Positions 10,146-21,031 are shown, counted from the first letter of the stretch. The stretch is 64,000 nucleotides of DNA from Okeania sp. SIO1I7 (GCA_010672585.1 JAAHGF010000002.1:124001-188000); one strand, 5' to 3'. Numbers and translations are program-made. Notes: generated from the sequence alone by a model not told the origin.

Positions 10146-10953
10146 AGGTTCTACACAAAATTTGACAATTAATTTACAGAAATTTAAAGTGAAAATCAGG
10201 GAGTTAATGTTTTCAGGATAAATGCATGATGGTTATACTTGTAGAAAATAATTGAGACTATTGATTAGCCGGAAAATTATAAATTGGTTTAAAATCACTA
10301 CGGTTACAACTATAGTAAAGAGCTTGATAAATTGAATACACAATAAATTACAGAACATAAATCATAAATTTATCTTGCTTTTGTCTGTTTTCAGGCTGTC
10401 TTGAATTCTGATAAGACCTCAGAGTTATGCACTTTATTTTGACTTATCTTATGTACAAAGTCTCATATAAAATCTAGATTTTTTTTTGTTTTATGACCTA
10501 TAAAGTAAAGATTGGTTATCTAAGTAATCAAAAATAAATTCTACATCAGCTAATTTTCTCACCTCATAGAAATTGATAGCCGATTCTAAATTAAGTTAGA
10601 CCTTTTTCTAAATTACTCAAAAAATAAAGGCTATTCAAACTATTTTTCTAACAATTAGCTCATCAGTTAGAAATCATGTTATAAATTAGACCTGTATTAA
10701 TTTATTCATAAAAATTAAGTAAGATATTTAGAATCTTTGAGCTACTACTCTATAATAGTAGATATTATACTTCATATAAATTAGGGAAAATACATAAATT
10801 GTTAAAACTTTTGTGAAAGAATAAACTTTTATAGACAATATAACTAAAATATAATCAAACCCTTAAATATAAATACTGACAAAAGTAATAAATTGGTATT
10901 GCTTATTACTTTCATCAAACTAGAACATACGGAATCATTCTTATTTCTGAATT
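10146..10953. other. AT-rich intergenic region upstream of dnaX
   Basis: About 800 bp, very AT-rich, separating divergent genes. No open frame, tRNA-like cloverleaf or repeat family is recognised. It must hold the promoters of both flanking genes, but I cannot place them with confidence. Confidence 0.5.
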
Positions 10954-13002
10954 GTGGCCTACAAACCTCTCCATCACAAATATCGTCCTCAGACTTTTGC
11001 TGACTTAGTGGGTCAGGAAGCGATCGCCCAAACTCTGACCAATGCTATACATACGGAACGAGTAGCTCCAGCATATCTATTTACAGGACCGAGAGGTACA
11101 GGGAAAACTTCCAGCGCCAGAATTTTTGCCAAATCTCTTAACTGTCTTTCCCATGACCACCCTACCCCACATCCCTGCGGTACTTGTGATGTTTGTATGG
11201 GTATCACAAAAGGGTCAACTCTGGATGTCATAGAAATTGATGCTGCTAGCAATACTGGTGTGGACAACATTCGGGAATTGATTGAAAGGTCCCAGTTTGC
11301 ACCGGTTCAATGTCGTTATAAGGTATATGTGGTAGATGAAGTCCATATGTTATCTGTGTCAGCTTTTAATGCTCTGCTCAAAACTTTGGAAGAACCACCA
11401 AACCGAGTAGTTTTTATTCTGGCAACCACAGACCCTCAGAGAGTTTTACCGACTATTATCTCTCGTTGCCAAAGGTTTGACTTTCGTAGAATTCCTCTAG
11501 AAGCGATGGTAGGACACTTGCAAAAAATTGCTACGGAAGAAAAAATTGACATTACTACTGAAGCTGTCCAAATGATAGCTCAAATTGCTCAGGGTGGACT
11601 ACGAGACGCAGAAAGTTTGTTAGACCAGTTGAGTTTATTGGCAGGTGAGATTACAGTTGAACGAGTATGGGACTTGGTAGGGGCGGTACCTGAGCGAGAT
11701 TTAATGGCACTTTTGGAAGCGATCGCCTCTGATAATTCTACGGATGTTTTGGAATGTACTCGTCAAATAATGGACCGGGGTCGAGAACCTATTATTGTAT
11801 TGCAAAATTTAGCAGGATTTTACCGAGATTTATTAATAGCAAAAACGGCACCGACAAATGGAAATTTGGTGGCTTTGACAAAACCTACTTGGGAACAACT
11901 TTGTCAAGTTTCTCAAGCATGGGATATTAGTACTATTTTAGCTGGTCAAAAACATTTACAAACATCTGAAGTACAAATTAAAAATACTACTCAACCTCGT
12001 TTATGGTTAGAGGTAACTTTATTAGGATTATTGCCTGCTGCATTGGCAAGTTCGAGGGAAATAGTTGAACAGGTACCTCAAAGACAAGTAACCAAAGAAA
12101 TAAGTAAAAATATTCCAGTTAAAGCTACTCAAAAAACTGTACCTGAAGCAAAATTACAACCACCTATTTCTCAACCTCCTGAAAGAAAAATATCGGAGGT
12201 ACAAGAAATTCCTGCTGCACCAAAAAATGAGGAAAATTTAGTTAGTTCTGAAGGGGTTAATATTAATCCTGAAGAACAGAATTTAGAAGAAATTTGGCAA
12301 AGGGTACTTGCTGAAATTAAACTAAGTAGCCAATCTCTACTACGTCAATCCCAGCCACAAGTTAAATTATTAGAGTTTAAAAATCAAGTAGCGCGTATTG
12401 GTGTTAGTTCTGATAAATGGCAAAAAATGGTAATTTCTAGAGTTGCTAGTATTGAAGCTGGGTTTGAGAAGGTTTTTAAGACCGCGATAAAAGTTAAAGT
12501 AGAAGTAACAAATATCAAGGAAAAAAATCAAAGTGTTAGTGGAAATATTTATCCCCATAATAGCAAAAGAGAAAGAAATATAACTAACCATGAAAAACAT
12601 CAAGAAACCTCTAATTATCAGGATGAAATTGTAGAATATGATCCAGAAAAAAAAACACTTCCAGCTAATACAATAAACTCTGAAAAAGCAAACAAAGATG
12701 AGTCGAAAATTTCTTTATCTCAACAAAAAAATTGGGATGATGAGGTTGAAAAGAAAAAATATGCGGAAAAAGAAAGACAGACTGTACCAGTTGCCACTCG
12801 CCGAATAGTTAATTTTTTTCAGGGAGAAATAATAGATATAGAGTTACTTAAATCAGTAGATAAAACCGATATATCTACAATATCTGAGTCTTCTAATTTA
12901 TCTATTGATTCTCAAATTGTTGAGTTTAAAAATAGTAATATTGGTATAGAAGAACCAGAGGAAAATGAAGAGTTTGAGTTTAATGATGATGTTATTTTTT
13001 AA
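10954..13002 (+). CDS. dnaX: DNA polymerase III clamp-loader subunit gamma/tau
   Basis: Core ATPase of the clamp loader that places the beta sliding clamp on primed DNA. The GTG start at 10954 puts the family-typical 'YKPLHHKYRPQTFADLVGQ' at the N-terminus. Visible are Walker A GPRGTGKT (45-52), a zinc module with Cys64, Cys75, Cys78 and Cys81, and DEVH (128-131). The AAA+ and lid domains run to about residue 360. The rest is a charged low-complexity tau tail rich in Lys and Glu. No intein is present. A run of nine A (12647-12655, codons 565-568) could allow slippage to a shorter product (see findings). Length is 682 residues. Confidence 0.95.
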   Translation: MAYKPLHHKYRPQTFADLVGQEAIAQTLTNAIHTERVAPAYLFTGPRGTGKTSSARIFAKSLNCLSHDHPTPHPCGTCDVCMGITKGSTLDVIEIDAASNTGVDNIRELIERSQFAPVQCRYKVYVVDEVHMLSVSAFNALLKTLEEPPNRVVFILATTDPQRVLPTIISRCQRFDFRRIPLEAMVGHLQKIATEEKIDITTEAVQMIAQIAQGGLRDAESLLDQLSLLAGEITVERVWDLVGAVPERDLMALLEAIASDNSTDVLECTRQIMDRGREPIIVLQNLAGFYRDLLIAKTAPTNGNLVALTKPTWEQLCQVSQAWDISTILAGQKHLQTSEVQIKNTTQPRLWLEVTLLGLLPAALASSREIVEQVPQRQVTKEISKNIPVKATQKTVPEAKLQPPISQPPERKISEVQEIPAAPKNEENLVSSEGVNINPEEQNLEEIWQRVLAEIKLSSQSLLRQSQPQVKLLEFKNQVARIGVSSDKWQKMVISRVASIEAGFEKVFKTAIKVKVEVTNIKEKNQSVSGNIYPHNSKRERNITNHEKHQETSNYQDEIVEYDPEKKTLPANTINSEKANKDESKISLSQQKNWDDEVEKKKYAEKERQTVPVATRRIVNFFQGEIIDIELLKSVDKTDISTISESSNLSIDSQIVEFKNSNIGIEEPEENEEFEFNDDVIF

Positions 13003-13645
<643 letters not shown>

Positions 13646-14077
13646 TTATCGCTTAATACATTCAGTCATTCCTGTTTCTAATATTTCCAATAAAGTATCA
13701 ACGTCCTGACCCAGTTGTTCAAAACAATTAGGTGGAGATATTTCTGGTTGAAAATAAACTAATTTTATTTGACCATCACCAATAGCAATCATTAATACTT
13801 CTAATTCTGGTTTATAACCATCTATCAAACCTAATATTTCCTGAATTTTACCATCAACATTGCGATTTAATGTTTCTATAGATGCTTTCGGACAATATAC
13901 AAATTTTGGTGTTTCTTTTAAATCAATTCCAATTGTCTCATCAGTTTCTCCCTTTTCCAAATGTAGACCCCATGCTAAAGCAGCTAATTCTTTTTGATGA
14001 GATTTCACAAACTTATCTAACTGATGTTGCCAATTATTTTTGTCTTTATTAGGTGGGTTAGTATTTAATCTATTCAT
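13646..14077 (-). CDS. Small cyanobacterial protein, possibly CcmS-like
   Basis: A soluble protein of 143 residues. An N-terminal helix-rich part (WQHQLDKFVKSHQKELAALA, LHLEKGETD) is followed by an alpha/beta core with 'FVYCPKASIETLN' and 'VLMIAIGDGQIKLVYFQP', then a C-terminal helix 'LGQDVDTLLEILE'. I recall this general pattern from conserved cyanobacterial proteins, some of which have been linked to a beta-carboxysome chaperone (CcmS). That link is from memory and unverified, and no carboxysome gene is nearby. It is flanked by repeats on both sides and has no evident operon partner. Confidence 0.65.
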   Translation of the reverse strand: MNRLNTNPPNKDKNNWQHQLDKFVKSHQKELAALAWGLHLEKGETDETIGIDLKETPKFVYCPKASIETLNRNVDGKIQEILGLIDGYKPELEVLMIAIGDGQIKLVYFQPEISPPNCFEQLGQDVDTLLEILETGMTECIKR

Positions 14078-14275
14078 AGTTAAATTTTAAGTTCAATTTT
14101 TTTAGGATAAATGGATAAATATTTGTTACCAGGAAACATCTCCATAAACTAAATTTTTACTCTGATTTTACAATACTTTCAGCTTCATTTTTGCAGAGGT
14201 CTAGTAGTAACCAAAGAATTTTGTAGTCTAAGACTAAAATTTTGACCACCATTAATTTATAAAAATCAATTTTTT

Positions 14276-15228
14276 CAGGTAAATACCTTAAATTTATTAA
14301 TAAAAGCTGAGGAAACAATAATAGTTTCATAAATTATCAAATAGTAATTTTTTCTTAGGGTATATTTGTTCCATTAATACCAAAACTATTTTCCTTTTTT
14401 TATTAACCTAGGTTTTTCTTCCATTGCTGGCGATCATCTAGGTGCGAAATCTCAATTGTTGAACTTTAGGTATAAACAACTGATTAAATTATCACTACCT
14501 ATGCCTAGATTTGGTATTAGGATTTTTTCAATATATTTCACTTCTGCCTTCCTTCTTACTTCTTCCTTCTTACTTCTTCCTTCTTCCTTTTTTTCAGGTA
14601 AGTACCTTAAATTTATTAATAAAAGCTGAGGAAACAATAATAGTTTCATAAATTATCAAATAGTAATTTTTTCTTAGGGTATATTTGTTCCATTAATACC
14701 AAAACTATTTTCCTTTTTTTATTAACCTAGGTTTTTCTTCCATTACTGGCGATCGTCTAGGTGCTAAATCTCAATTGTTGAACTTTAGGTATAAACAACT
14801 GATTAAATTATCACTACCTATGCCTGGATTTGGTATTAGGATTTTTTCAATATATTTCACTTCTGCCTTCCTTCTTACTTCTTCCTTCTTACTTCTTCTT
14901 TCTTACTTCTTCCTTCTTCCTTTTTTTCAGGTAAGTACCTTAAATTTATTAATAAAAGCTGAGGAAACAATAATATTTTCATAAATTATCAAATAGTAAT
15001 TTTTTCTTAGGGTATATTTGTTCCATTAATACCAAAACTATTTTCCTTTTTTTATTAACCTAGGTTTTTCTTCCATTGCTGGCGATCGCTTAGGTGCTAA
15101 ATCTCAATTGTTGAACTTTAGGTATAAACAACTGATTAAATTATCACTACCTATGCCTGGATTTGGTATTAGAATTTTTTCAATATATTTCACTTCTGCC
15201 TTCCTTATTATTTCTTCCTTCTTACTTC
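14276..15228 (+). repeat. Three-copy direct repeat, unit about 320-330 bp
   Basis: Three near-identical copies start at CAGGTAA (14276, 14595 and 14928). Each reads ...ACCTTAAATTTATTAATAAAAGC, then TTATTAACCTAGG, GGCGATC(A/G)(T/C)(C/T)TAGG, CTACCTATGCCT and AATATATTTCACTTCTGCC. Each ends in a polypyrimidine tract built from CTTCCTTCTTA units whose length differs between copies. Very high identity (a few point differences) implies recent duplication. No convincing protein is encoded. It fills most of 14078-15437. Confidence 0.9.
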
Positions 15229-15430
15229 TTACCAAATAATTAAGGTTTAAAGGAGAGGCTTTAAAGGATAAAAAAGCAGTCGTTGCGTAGCTTCCCGTAG
15301 GGTGGGATGGTGAGGTTTCCTCGCCATATCCAATTGACCAAGAGAAGAAAAAATTTTCCTTTTAGTCAATCCTTTTCTTTTCAAGGAGAGGTAATTATTA
15401 ATTATTAATTATTAATTATTAATTGTTGAA
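15229..15430 (+). repeat. Dispersed repeat family A, full-length copy
   Basis: Family A element (TTACCAAATAATTAAGG ... GCTTCCCGTAGGGTGGG ... CCATATCC ... GGAGAGGTAATTATTAA). The AATTATT trimer-like tail closes on TTGAA, only 8 bp before the stop codon of the exporter gene transcribed toward it. It may therefore form the 3' end of that transcript. Confidence 0.75.
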
Positions 15431-15437
15431 TCCTTCC

Positions 15438-17219
15438 TTACTTTAAACCAGATTGTACCCGCCATAAACCAGCATAAATTCCCGCACTTTCTAATAAATC
15501 TTCATGGCGACCAAACTCAACTATTTTGCCAGATTCCATAACATAAATACAATCGGCATTTCTGATAGTAGAAAGACGATGAGCAATAGCAATAGTTGTC
15601 CGATTTTGAGTAATTTTTTCTAAAGATTTTTGAATAGCTGCTTCAGTTTCATTATCCACTGCTGAAGTTGCCTCATCAAGTATTAAAATAGGAGGATTTT
15701 TCAACACAGCTCTAGCAATAGCAATTCGCTGTCTTTGACCCCCTGATAATTTCTGTCCTCTTTCCCCAACAATAGTATCATAACCATGAGGTAACTTATT
15801 AATAAAATCATCCGCTTCAGCAATTTTAGCTGCGGCAATAATTTCTGGCAAAGTCGCATCAAAAGAACCATAATTAATATTTTCAGCCACAGTTCCGTGA
15901 AACAAAAATACATCCTGACTAACTAAACCTATTGCTCGCCGTAAATCTTGTAAATTAATCTGATTTATTTCTATACCATCGAGAGTAATTCTACCTGCTT
16001 GTACTTCATAAAACCGCAGTAATAATTTGACTATCGTGCTTTTTCCCGAACCTGTTGAACCGACAATTCCAATAGTTTTTCCAGCAGGAATTTTGAGAGA
16101 AATATTTTTCACAACAGGTGAATTTTTTCCATAGGCAAAAGTGACATTTTCTAACTCTAATTCTCCCTTAACTGACTCAACAGACAAAGCAATACTTCCC
16201 GGAGAAATAGTAATCGGAGTATCCAATAAATTCATCACCCGATTAGTAGAAGCCATACTTCGTTGATATAAATCAAGAGTTTGTCCTAAGCGAGTTAAAG
16301 GCCATAATAATCGTTGAGTTAAAAATACCATGACACTGTAAGTACCTACAGCTAATCTACCAGCAACTGCCTCTAATCCACCTAATAATAAAGTTGCGAT
16401 AAAACCGATAAAAATTATAATTCTAATCAAAGGAACAAAAGCAGCAGAAAAAGCGATCGCTCGTCTATTACTGATTTTATAACCTTCACTTTCTCGAGTA
16501 ATTCTTCCTACTTCATAAGCTTCTGCTGTGAAACTTTTAATAGTAGTAATTCCTGAAAGATTATTAGATAATTGTCCGTTTAATAAACTGACCCTTTCTC
16601 GAACTTCAGCATAACGAGGGACTAAAAATTTTTGAAACCAAATTGAACCCCAAATAATAAATGGCATTGGTAAAACTGCCCACCAAGCTACACTAGGAGC
16701 TAAAACAAAAAAAGCACCGCCAATAATTGTAACTGTTACTAACACTTGAATTATTTCATTTGCTCCTACATCCAAAAATCTTTCTAACTGATTAATATCA
16801 TCATTTAAAATTGCCATTAAATTGCCTGTGCTGCGTTCTTCAAAATAGGCTAACTCTAAATCTTGTAAATGACTATAAGCTTCAATACGTAGATCGTGCT
16901 GAATATTCTGAGCTAAACTGCGCCAAAGTCGCTCATAAGCATATTGAAAAATTGATTCTAGTCCCCAAACAATTAAACTCAGAAATGTTAAAATTAGAAG
17001 TTGTCCAAAAATATCTTGAATTCCCCATTGAGCAATCAGAGAATCCTTTTGTTTCACAACAACATCAACTGCTGCCCCAATTAAAACTGGAGGTGCCAGG
17101 TCGAAAATTTTATTTAAAATCGAGCAGATAGTAGCTTGCCAAATTTGAATACGATAACTACTTCCGTAGTTGAGCAAACGTAAAAAAGGATGTTTTGATT
17201 TAAAAGTTTTTTTTGACAA
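15438..17219 (-). CDS. ABC-type exporter, fused membrane and ATPase domains
   Basis: A half-transporter of 593 residues that would work as a homodimer exporting a lipid, peptide or drug-like substrate through the inner membrane. The N-terminal part has six hydrophobic spans (about residues 25-300). The ATPase half shows Walker A GSTGSGKST (about 383-391), a Q-loop, the signature LSGGQRQRIAIARA, Walker B ILILDEATSAVD and the H-loop AIAHRLSTI. The start is a TTG at 17219 (SKKTFKSKHPFLRLL follows); no ATG lies in a sensible place. MsbA-like by architecture, but substrate cannot be assigned. No partner transporter gene is nearby, and it is divergent from the lipoprotein gene. Confidence 0.9.
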   Translation of the reverse strand: MSKKTFKSKHPFLRLLNYGSSYRIQIWQATICSILNKIFDLAPPVLIGAAVDVVVKQKDSLIAQWGIQDIFGQLLILTFLSLIVWGLESIFQYAYERLWRSLAQNIQHDLRIEAYSHLQDLELAYFEERSTGNLMAILNDDINQLERFLDVGANEIIQVLVTVTIIGGAFFVLAPSVAWWAVLPMPFIIWGSIWFQKFLVPRYAEVRERVSLLNGQLSNNLSGITTIKSFTAEAYEVGRITRESEGYKISNRRAIAFSAAFVPLIRIIIFIGFIATLLLGGLEAVAGRLAVGTYSVMVFLTQRLLWPLTRLGQTLDLYQRSMASTNRVMNLLDTPITISPGSIALSVESVKGELELENVTFAYGKNSPVVKNISLKIPAGKTIGIVGSTGSGKSTIVKLLLRFYEVQAGRITLDGIEINQINLQDLRRAIGLVSQDVFLFHGTVAENINYGSFDATLPEIIAAAKIAEADDFINKLPHGYDTIVGERGQKLSGGQRQRIAIARAVLKNPPILILDEATSAVDNETEAAIQKSLEKITQNRTTIAIAHRLSTIRNADCIYVMESGKIVEFGRHEDLLESAGIYAGLWRVQSGLK

Positions 17220-17319
17220 GGTGAAATCCCAATAATTTTGTATAAGTAAAAACTTGAGTTATTCTAACATAGTTAAGATTAAGTATAATGTAAATATAGC
17301 CATTCTAAATGAACGAACT

Positions 17320-18054
17320 ATGAAAAATTCCAAAATAGATCAAAAGTATCAAAATATTATTCCTGTTCCCTTAAGAAAATCTTCAATTCTTAATTTATTC
17401 TTAATCACAATCATAGCTGTTTTCAATACTGGCTGTAGTAATTGGAACTTGAAATTATATAATTCTAGGCAAACTATAGGCAAACAAACTCGTTTTTCCT
17501 TGAATAACCGTCCAGACTTTTTTGAGAAAGGACGACTACAGATAGAGCAGGAAATGAAACAGCTCGAAACACAAAAACCCCAATCTGTATTAACGATTGA
17601 ATCTGGGCAGATAGAATGGCAAAAATTTATTTTTAGAGAAGGCGATTTTACCATTTGGATGCCTACAGGTGGAATGACGGCCGAGAGAGAAATTATTGAA
17701 ACTGAGAATGGAAAGATTAATTTTAAAGTATTTGCAAGTCATCCCGAATCAGCAAGATTTGTAGTTGCTTATTCCGACGTTTTAAATAGTAAACAATTGA
17801 CTGATCAACAAGATATATTAGCAAGAGTGCAAAACAAAATTGTTGATGTTAAAAATTTTAAATTGAGCAGGGATTATTCCTACAATTCAGAAAGATTTTC
17901 AGGGAGAGAATTTGTACTAATAAATGATGTAGAAACTATTACATTCAGAGTTTATTTAGCAGAACGAAGGTTGTATATGATTGGCGCAAGTGAAATTGAA
18001 AACGAAATTCCAGGAGCAGTAGAAAAATTTTTAGATTCATTTAAACTGAATTAA
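17320..18054 (+). CDS. Putative lipoprotein, unknown
   Basis: From the ATG at 17320 (an upstream TTG is unlikely) it encodes 244 residues. A basic start and hydrophobic core (ILNLFLITIIAVF) precede N-T-G-C with Cys39, a reasonable though not perfect lipobox. The mature part has an alpha/beta pattern with 'FIFREGDFTIWMPTG', 'FVVAYSDVL' and 'RLYMIGASEIENEIPGAVEKFLDSFKLN'. It would be anchored on the outer face of the cytoplasmic membrane. The next gene starts 2 bp after its stop, so the two form an operon. Function unknown. Confidence 0.75.
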   Translation: MKNSKIDQKYQNIIPVPLRKSSILNLFLITIIAVFNTGCSNWNLKLYNSRQTIGKQTRFSLNNRPDFFEKGRLQIEQEMKQLETQKPQSVLTIESGQIEWQKFIFREGDFTIWMPTGGMTAEREIIETENGKINFKVFASHPESARFVVAYSDVLNSKQLTDQQDILARVQNKIVDVKNFKLSRDYSYNSERFSGREFVLINDVETITFRVYLAERRLYMIGASEIENEIPGAVEKFLDSFKLN

Positions 18055-18056
18055 AT

Positions 18057-18834
18057 ATGGCGATGAATAACATACCTCGTCAAACACTTTATCAATTGAT
18101 TCAACAAGAGGGGATAACCTGGTACAAGGAAGCAAAAAAATGTCAAGCTGTTCTATCAGATTTGTGTGGAGAATATCCAAAGGAAATCTCGGCACTTGTT
18201 GTTGCACTGGAAGAGCAAGTTATAGATGAGTTGCAAAAAAATGCCAGAGTTATTCCTTTAGAACTGTTACTGAAACAGCTTGCTAAACGAATTCAAAATA
18301 AACGTGCTATTGCAGAAGAAGCATCTATTTGGGCAGTTGAATCTTGGGCGTTTGTTTTGGGTATTTATTCACCAGATTTAGGTAATATTAATCCCTATCC
18401 TGAACATGATAAGGTGGGATTAATTCAGTACACATTAATTTTAAGTTTCAGTAACGCCGGGAATAAAATTTGGTCTTATTCTATTGATTTGACTGAGAAG
18501 GAGGAAGTTAACGAAGTCAGAAGTCAGAAGTCAACCCACCCCTCGCCCCTCCCCCTCCCAGGAGGGGAAGTCAGAAGTTATTTTTGTAACGGGGATTTAA
18601 GCCCCGCTCCAAAAATATTACGCCTTAAAAGGCGGGGTTTTAGACCCATATTATTTTGATAATCCACAAGGATTTTTTAATAAAAATAGTAAGCAAGAAT
18701 ATAACAAGTTTAAAGCTTCCTTGGAAAGAAAAGTATCAGGAAATGTTTACAGCACTAAAATAGACTTTATCATTAGTAAATGGTGCAAACAAATTTCTAT
18801 GGGATACCGCACCTTTGAACTGGAGTATAATTAA
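18057..18834 (+). pseudogene. Unknown gene split by a family B repeat
   Basis: The frame starts ATG at 18057, 2 bp after the lipoprotein stop, and reads normally to about residue 150 (...IWSYSIDLTEKEE). It then runs into a dispersed repeat and stops at 18659 with repeat-derived residues. Beyond the repeat, 18658-18834 reads as a convincing C-terminus in another frame (DNPQGFFNKN ... WCKQISMGYRTFELEYN, stop 18832-18834). The ancestral protein was probably about 210 residues. A truncated chimeric product of 200 residues may still be made. Family unknown. Confidence 0.7.
18508..18662 (+). mobile_element. Dispersed repeat family B inside a gene
   Basis: Starts TTAACGAAGTCAGAAGTC and ends ATTATTTTGATAA. 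The interior has heptamer copies of AGTCAGA, a GC-rich CCTCCCAGGAGGGG hairpin and CCTTAAAAGGCGGGG. Other copies lie at 45184-45381 (minus), 47273-47418 and 50055-50170 (degenerate). No obvious target duplication was found here. Confidence 0.7.
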
Positions 18835-19140
18835 ATTTGTAAGTATTCAGCCGTCAGCTATCAGCTTCATTAACCTTTAAAAAAGACAAAAGCAATTGAG
18901 AGGTTTCAAGGAATTAAAAGTATGGGTCATTTTAGTTATTAGTTATCAGTATCTCTGCCTAAACCATTGGGATTGAAATACGGATGTTGATTTTGTTCAT
19001 CCCCTATCCAAGGACAGGGCTGTTTCAAATAAAGTTTGAAACTATTTGTAACATTCTTTTTTCACGCTTGGTATAACATCAAGTTTTGTGAAATCCTAAA
19101 TCAGAAAAAATGAATTTGTATTATCAAGGAAATATGAATC
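18835..19140. other. Leader of the VWA gene with perfect hairpin
   Basis: No gene. At 19022-19042 a perfect 8-bp hairpin, GTTTCAAA/TTTGAAAC with a 5-base loop, lies about 100 bp before the VWA gene. It could be an operator or RNA hairpin; no T-run follows. Confidence 0.4.
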
Positions 19141-20934
19141 ATGTATCAAAAAATAGCAGCCTTAAAAAAGATTTTAATATTCGGAATTTTAGCAGCCTTT
19201 GGTTGCTTAATAGGTGCAATTATTGGTGAATTATTACTGGCATTTATTCTGCCAACTCCTACACTTCAGCAAGTTGATGTTTTATTTGTATTAGACGTTA
19301 CTAGCAGTATGGAAGGGGAAATCAATGGGGTTAAAAATGGCATCAGGAACTTTGTCTCTACTTTAAACTCAAGAGAGCTAGATGCACAAGTAGGATTAAT
19401 AGCTTTTGGCGATCGCTTTGAGGGAGAAGAACCCCAGATTCTTTCTTTTGCAGGAGAACCATTCACCAAAGATACAAATAGCTTTCAAACCAAAGTAGGT
19501 CAAATAGGAATGGTTTATGGAGGAGATAACGAAGAGAGTAGTCTTGATGCTTTAGTATTAGGAGCAAGACAACCATTTCGAGATGATGCCACCAAAGCTA
19601 TTCTTTTAATTACTGATGCTCCACCCAAAATACCAGATAAAGAGACTTCCTCTATAGCAGCAGCAGAAAAATTGGTGCTAGACCAAGGAATAGACCAACT
19701 TCATCTAGTAATTACCGATGAAGACCGTTCAATATTCCAACCATTACAAACAGAAATTAGTGGTGAAATTTTTTCCCTCGCTAATACTGCTGCTGCTCGG
19801 CAAAACTTTGACAAAATTTTACCAGCAATCGGAGAAAAAATTGCTTCTGCAATTGGAACACAAGAAGTTTCCAAAGACCAAAAGACTTCTTTGATCCTTG
19901 CTACTAGCTTGTGGACTGCCTTACTAGCTATTGGTACATTTATTGCTCTAACCACAGGACAAAAACGCTATTTAGGCAGCTCTCTCAACTTTTTACAAGG
20001 AACTGCTGGAGTTGCAGGTAGTTTGGCAGCAGGTTTAGTCGCAGGAGGAATGGGAGAATTATTTTATGGAGGAATGGCAGATGTTGCAATTATAGGTAGG
20101 AGCATTGCCTGGGGAATATTGGGAGCATTATTAGCTTTTGGTATGGCATTCTTTATTCCTAACTTACAGGGAAAACGAGCCTTAGTTGGTGGAGCAGTTG
20201 GCGGTGTTCTAGGAGCGATCGCCTTTCTCTCTATCGCTGGAGCTTTTGGCGATCTAGCAGGTAGATTAATAGGTGCTGCCATATTAGGATTCTGTATTGG
20301 TATAATGATTGTGATTACAGAAGTTCTATTTCGCAAAGCATGGCTGGAAATTAGTTATGGTCCAAAAGAAATTAAGACGGTGAATCTGGGAAAAGAAACT
20401 GTAACTGTGGGTAGTAATCCCGAACTATGTATCGTTTATATTCCGGAGACTCCCTCTGTTGCTTTTAAATTCCAGTTTGATGGAGGAAACATTTTCTGTG
20501 AAGATGTGGAAGCAGGTAGCAAGCGAAGTGTTCGACCAGGATACCAAATAGATGTAGGTCGGGCAAAAGTAACGGTTTGTGGTTCAGAAGCAACAACTTC
20601 CACTTTATCTGACTCACCGATAAAAATGCCTCCACTTTCATCAAGAAGCAGTTTTTCTTTGAATATTAATGGTCGGGTAATTACCCTGAACCATAATACT
20701 CAACTAAATGAAAGAGATATTTCTGGTTTAACCTCTCAATCAAATAATGGGATCGTGGCAAAAGTTAATCCTAATCCCAAAGACCCTAATATATTAGGAT
20801 TACAAAATTTATCTAATCAAACTTGGGTTGCTATTATGGCTAATGGTGAGTCTAAAAATATTGAACCTACTCGAACTTTAAAGCTAGCAACAGGTACTCA
20901 AATTAATTTTGGCTCTGTTAGAGGGCAAATATAG
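19141..20934 (+). CDS. VWA-domain membrane protein with C-terminal beta domains
   Basis: A protein of 597 residues. An N-terminal membrane anchor (about 10-38) is followed by a von Willebrand A domain (about 46-235) with a MIDAS-like DVTSS (52-56) for metal-dependent binding. A block of four or more hydrophobic, Gly/Ala-rich spans follows (about 255-400). The C-terminal part consists of two beta-rich, FHA-like stretches (IVYIPETPSVAFKFQFDGG; ILGLQNLSNQTWVAIMANG). The VWA part likely faces the periplasm. Role unknown, perhaps a sensor or assembly factor. Immediately downstream lies a broken paralogous copy of its last domain. Confidence 0.8.
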   Translation: MYQKIAALKKILIFGILAAFGCLIGAIIGELLLAFILPTPTLQQVDVLFVLDVTSSMEGEINGVKNGIRNFVSTLNSRELDAQVGLIAFGDRFEGEEPQILSFAGEPFTKDTNSFQTKVGQIGMVYGGDNEESSLDALVLGARQPFRDDATKAILLITDAPPKIPDKETSSIAAAEKLVLDQGIDQLHLVITDEDRSIFQPLQTEISGEIFSLANTAAARQNFDKILPAIGEKIASAIGTQEVSKDQKTSLILATSLWTALLAIGTFIALTTGQKRYLGSSLNFLQGTAGVAGSLAAGLVAGGMGELFYGGMADVAIIGRSIAWGILGALLAFGMAFFIPNLQGKRALVGGAVGGVLGAIAFLSIAGAFGDLAGRLIGAAILGFCIGIMIVITEVLFRKAWLEISYGPKEIKTVNLGKETVTVGSNPELCIVYIPETPSVAFKFQFDGGNIFCEDVEAGSKRSVRPGYQIDVGRAKVTVCGSEATTSTLSDSPIKMPPLSSRSSFSLNINGRVITLNHNTQLNERDISGLTSQSNNGIVAKVNPNPKDPNILGLQNLSNQTWVAIMANGESKNIEPTRTLKLATGTQINFGSVRGQI

Positions 20935-21031
20935 CTGAAGTCAGAAGTTATCTATTACTAAGCTTTTCCTAGGTCAATGCTCCGCAAACAGCATTTAGTA
21001 ATGTCTGCGCCTTTTGCTTCGACTGCTATAA

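Noticed and set aside
10954-13002. Intein in dnaX, as known in some cyanobacteria
   Set aside because: The Walker A, zinc module and DEVH follow each other at normal spacing, and no splicing-domain blocks are visible.
18895-18935. Start of a four-helix-bundle protein (RGFKELKVW)
   Set aside because: Only nine suggestive residues before the frame dissolves into heptamer repeats; too short to call.
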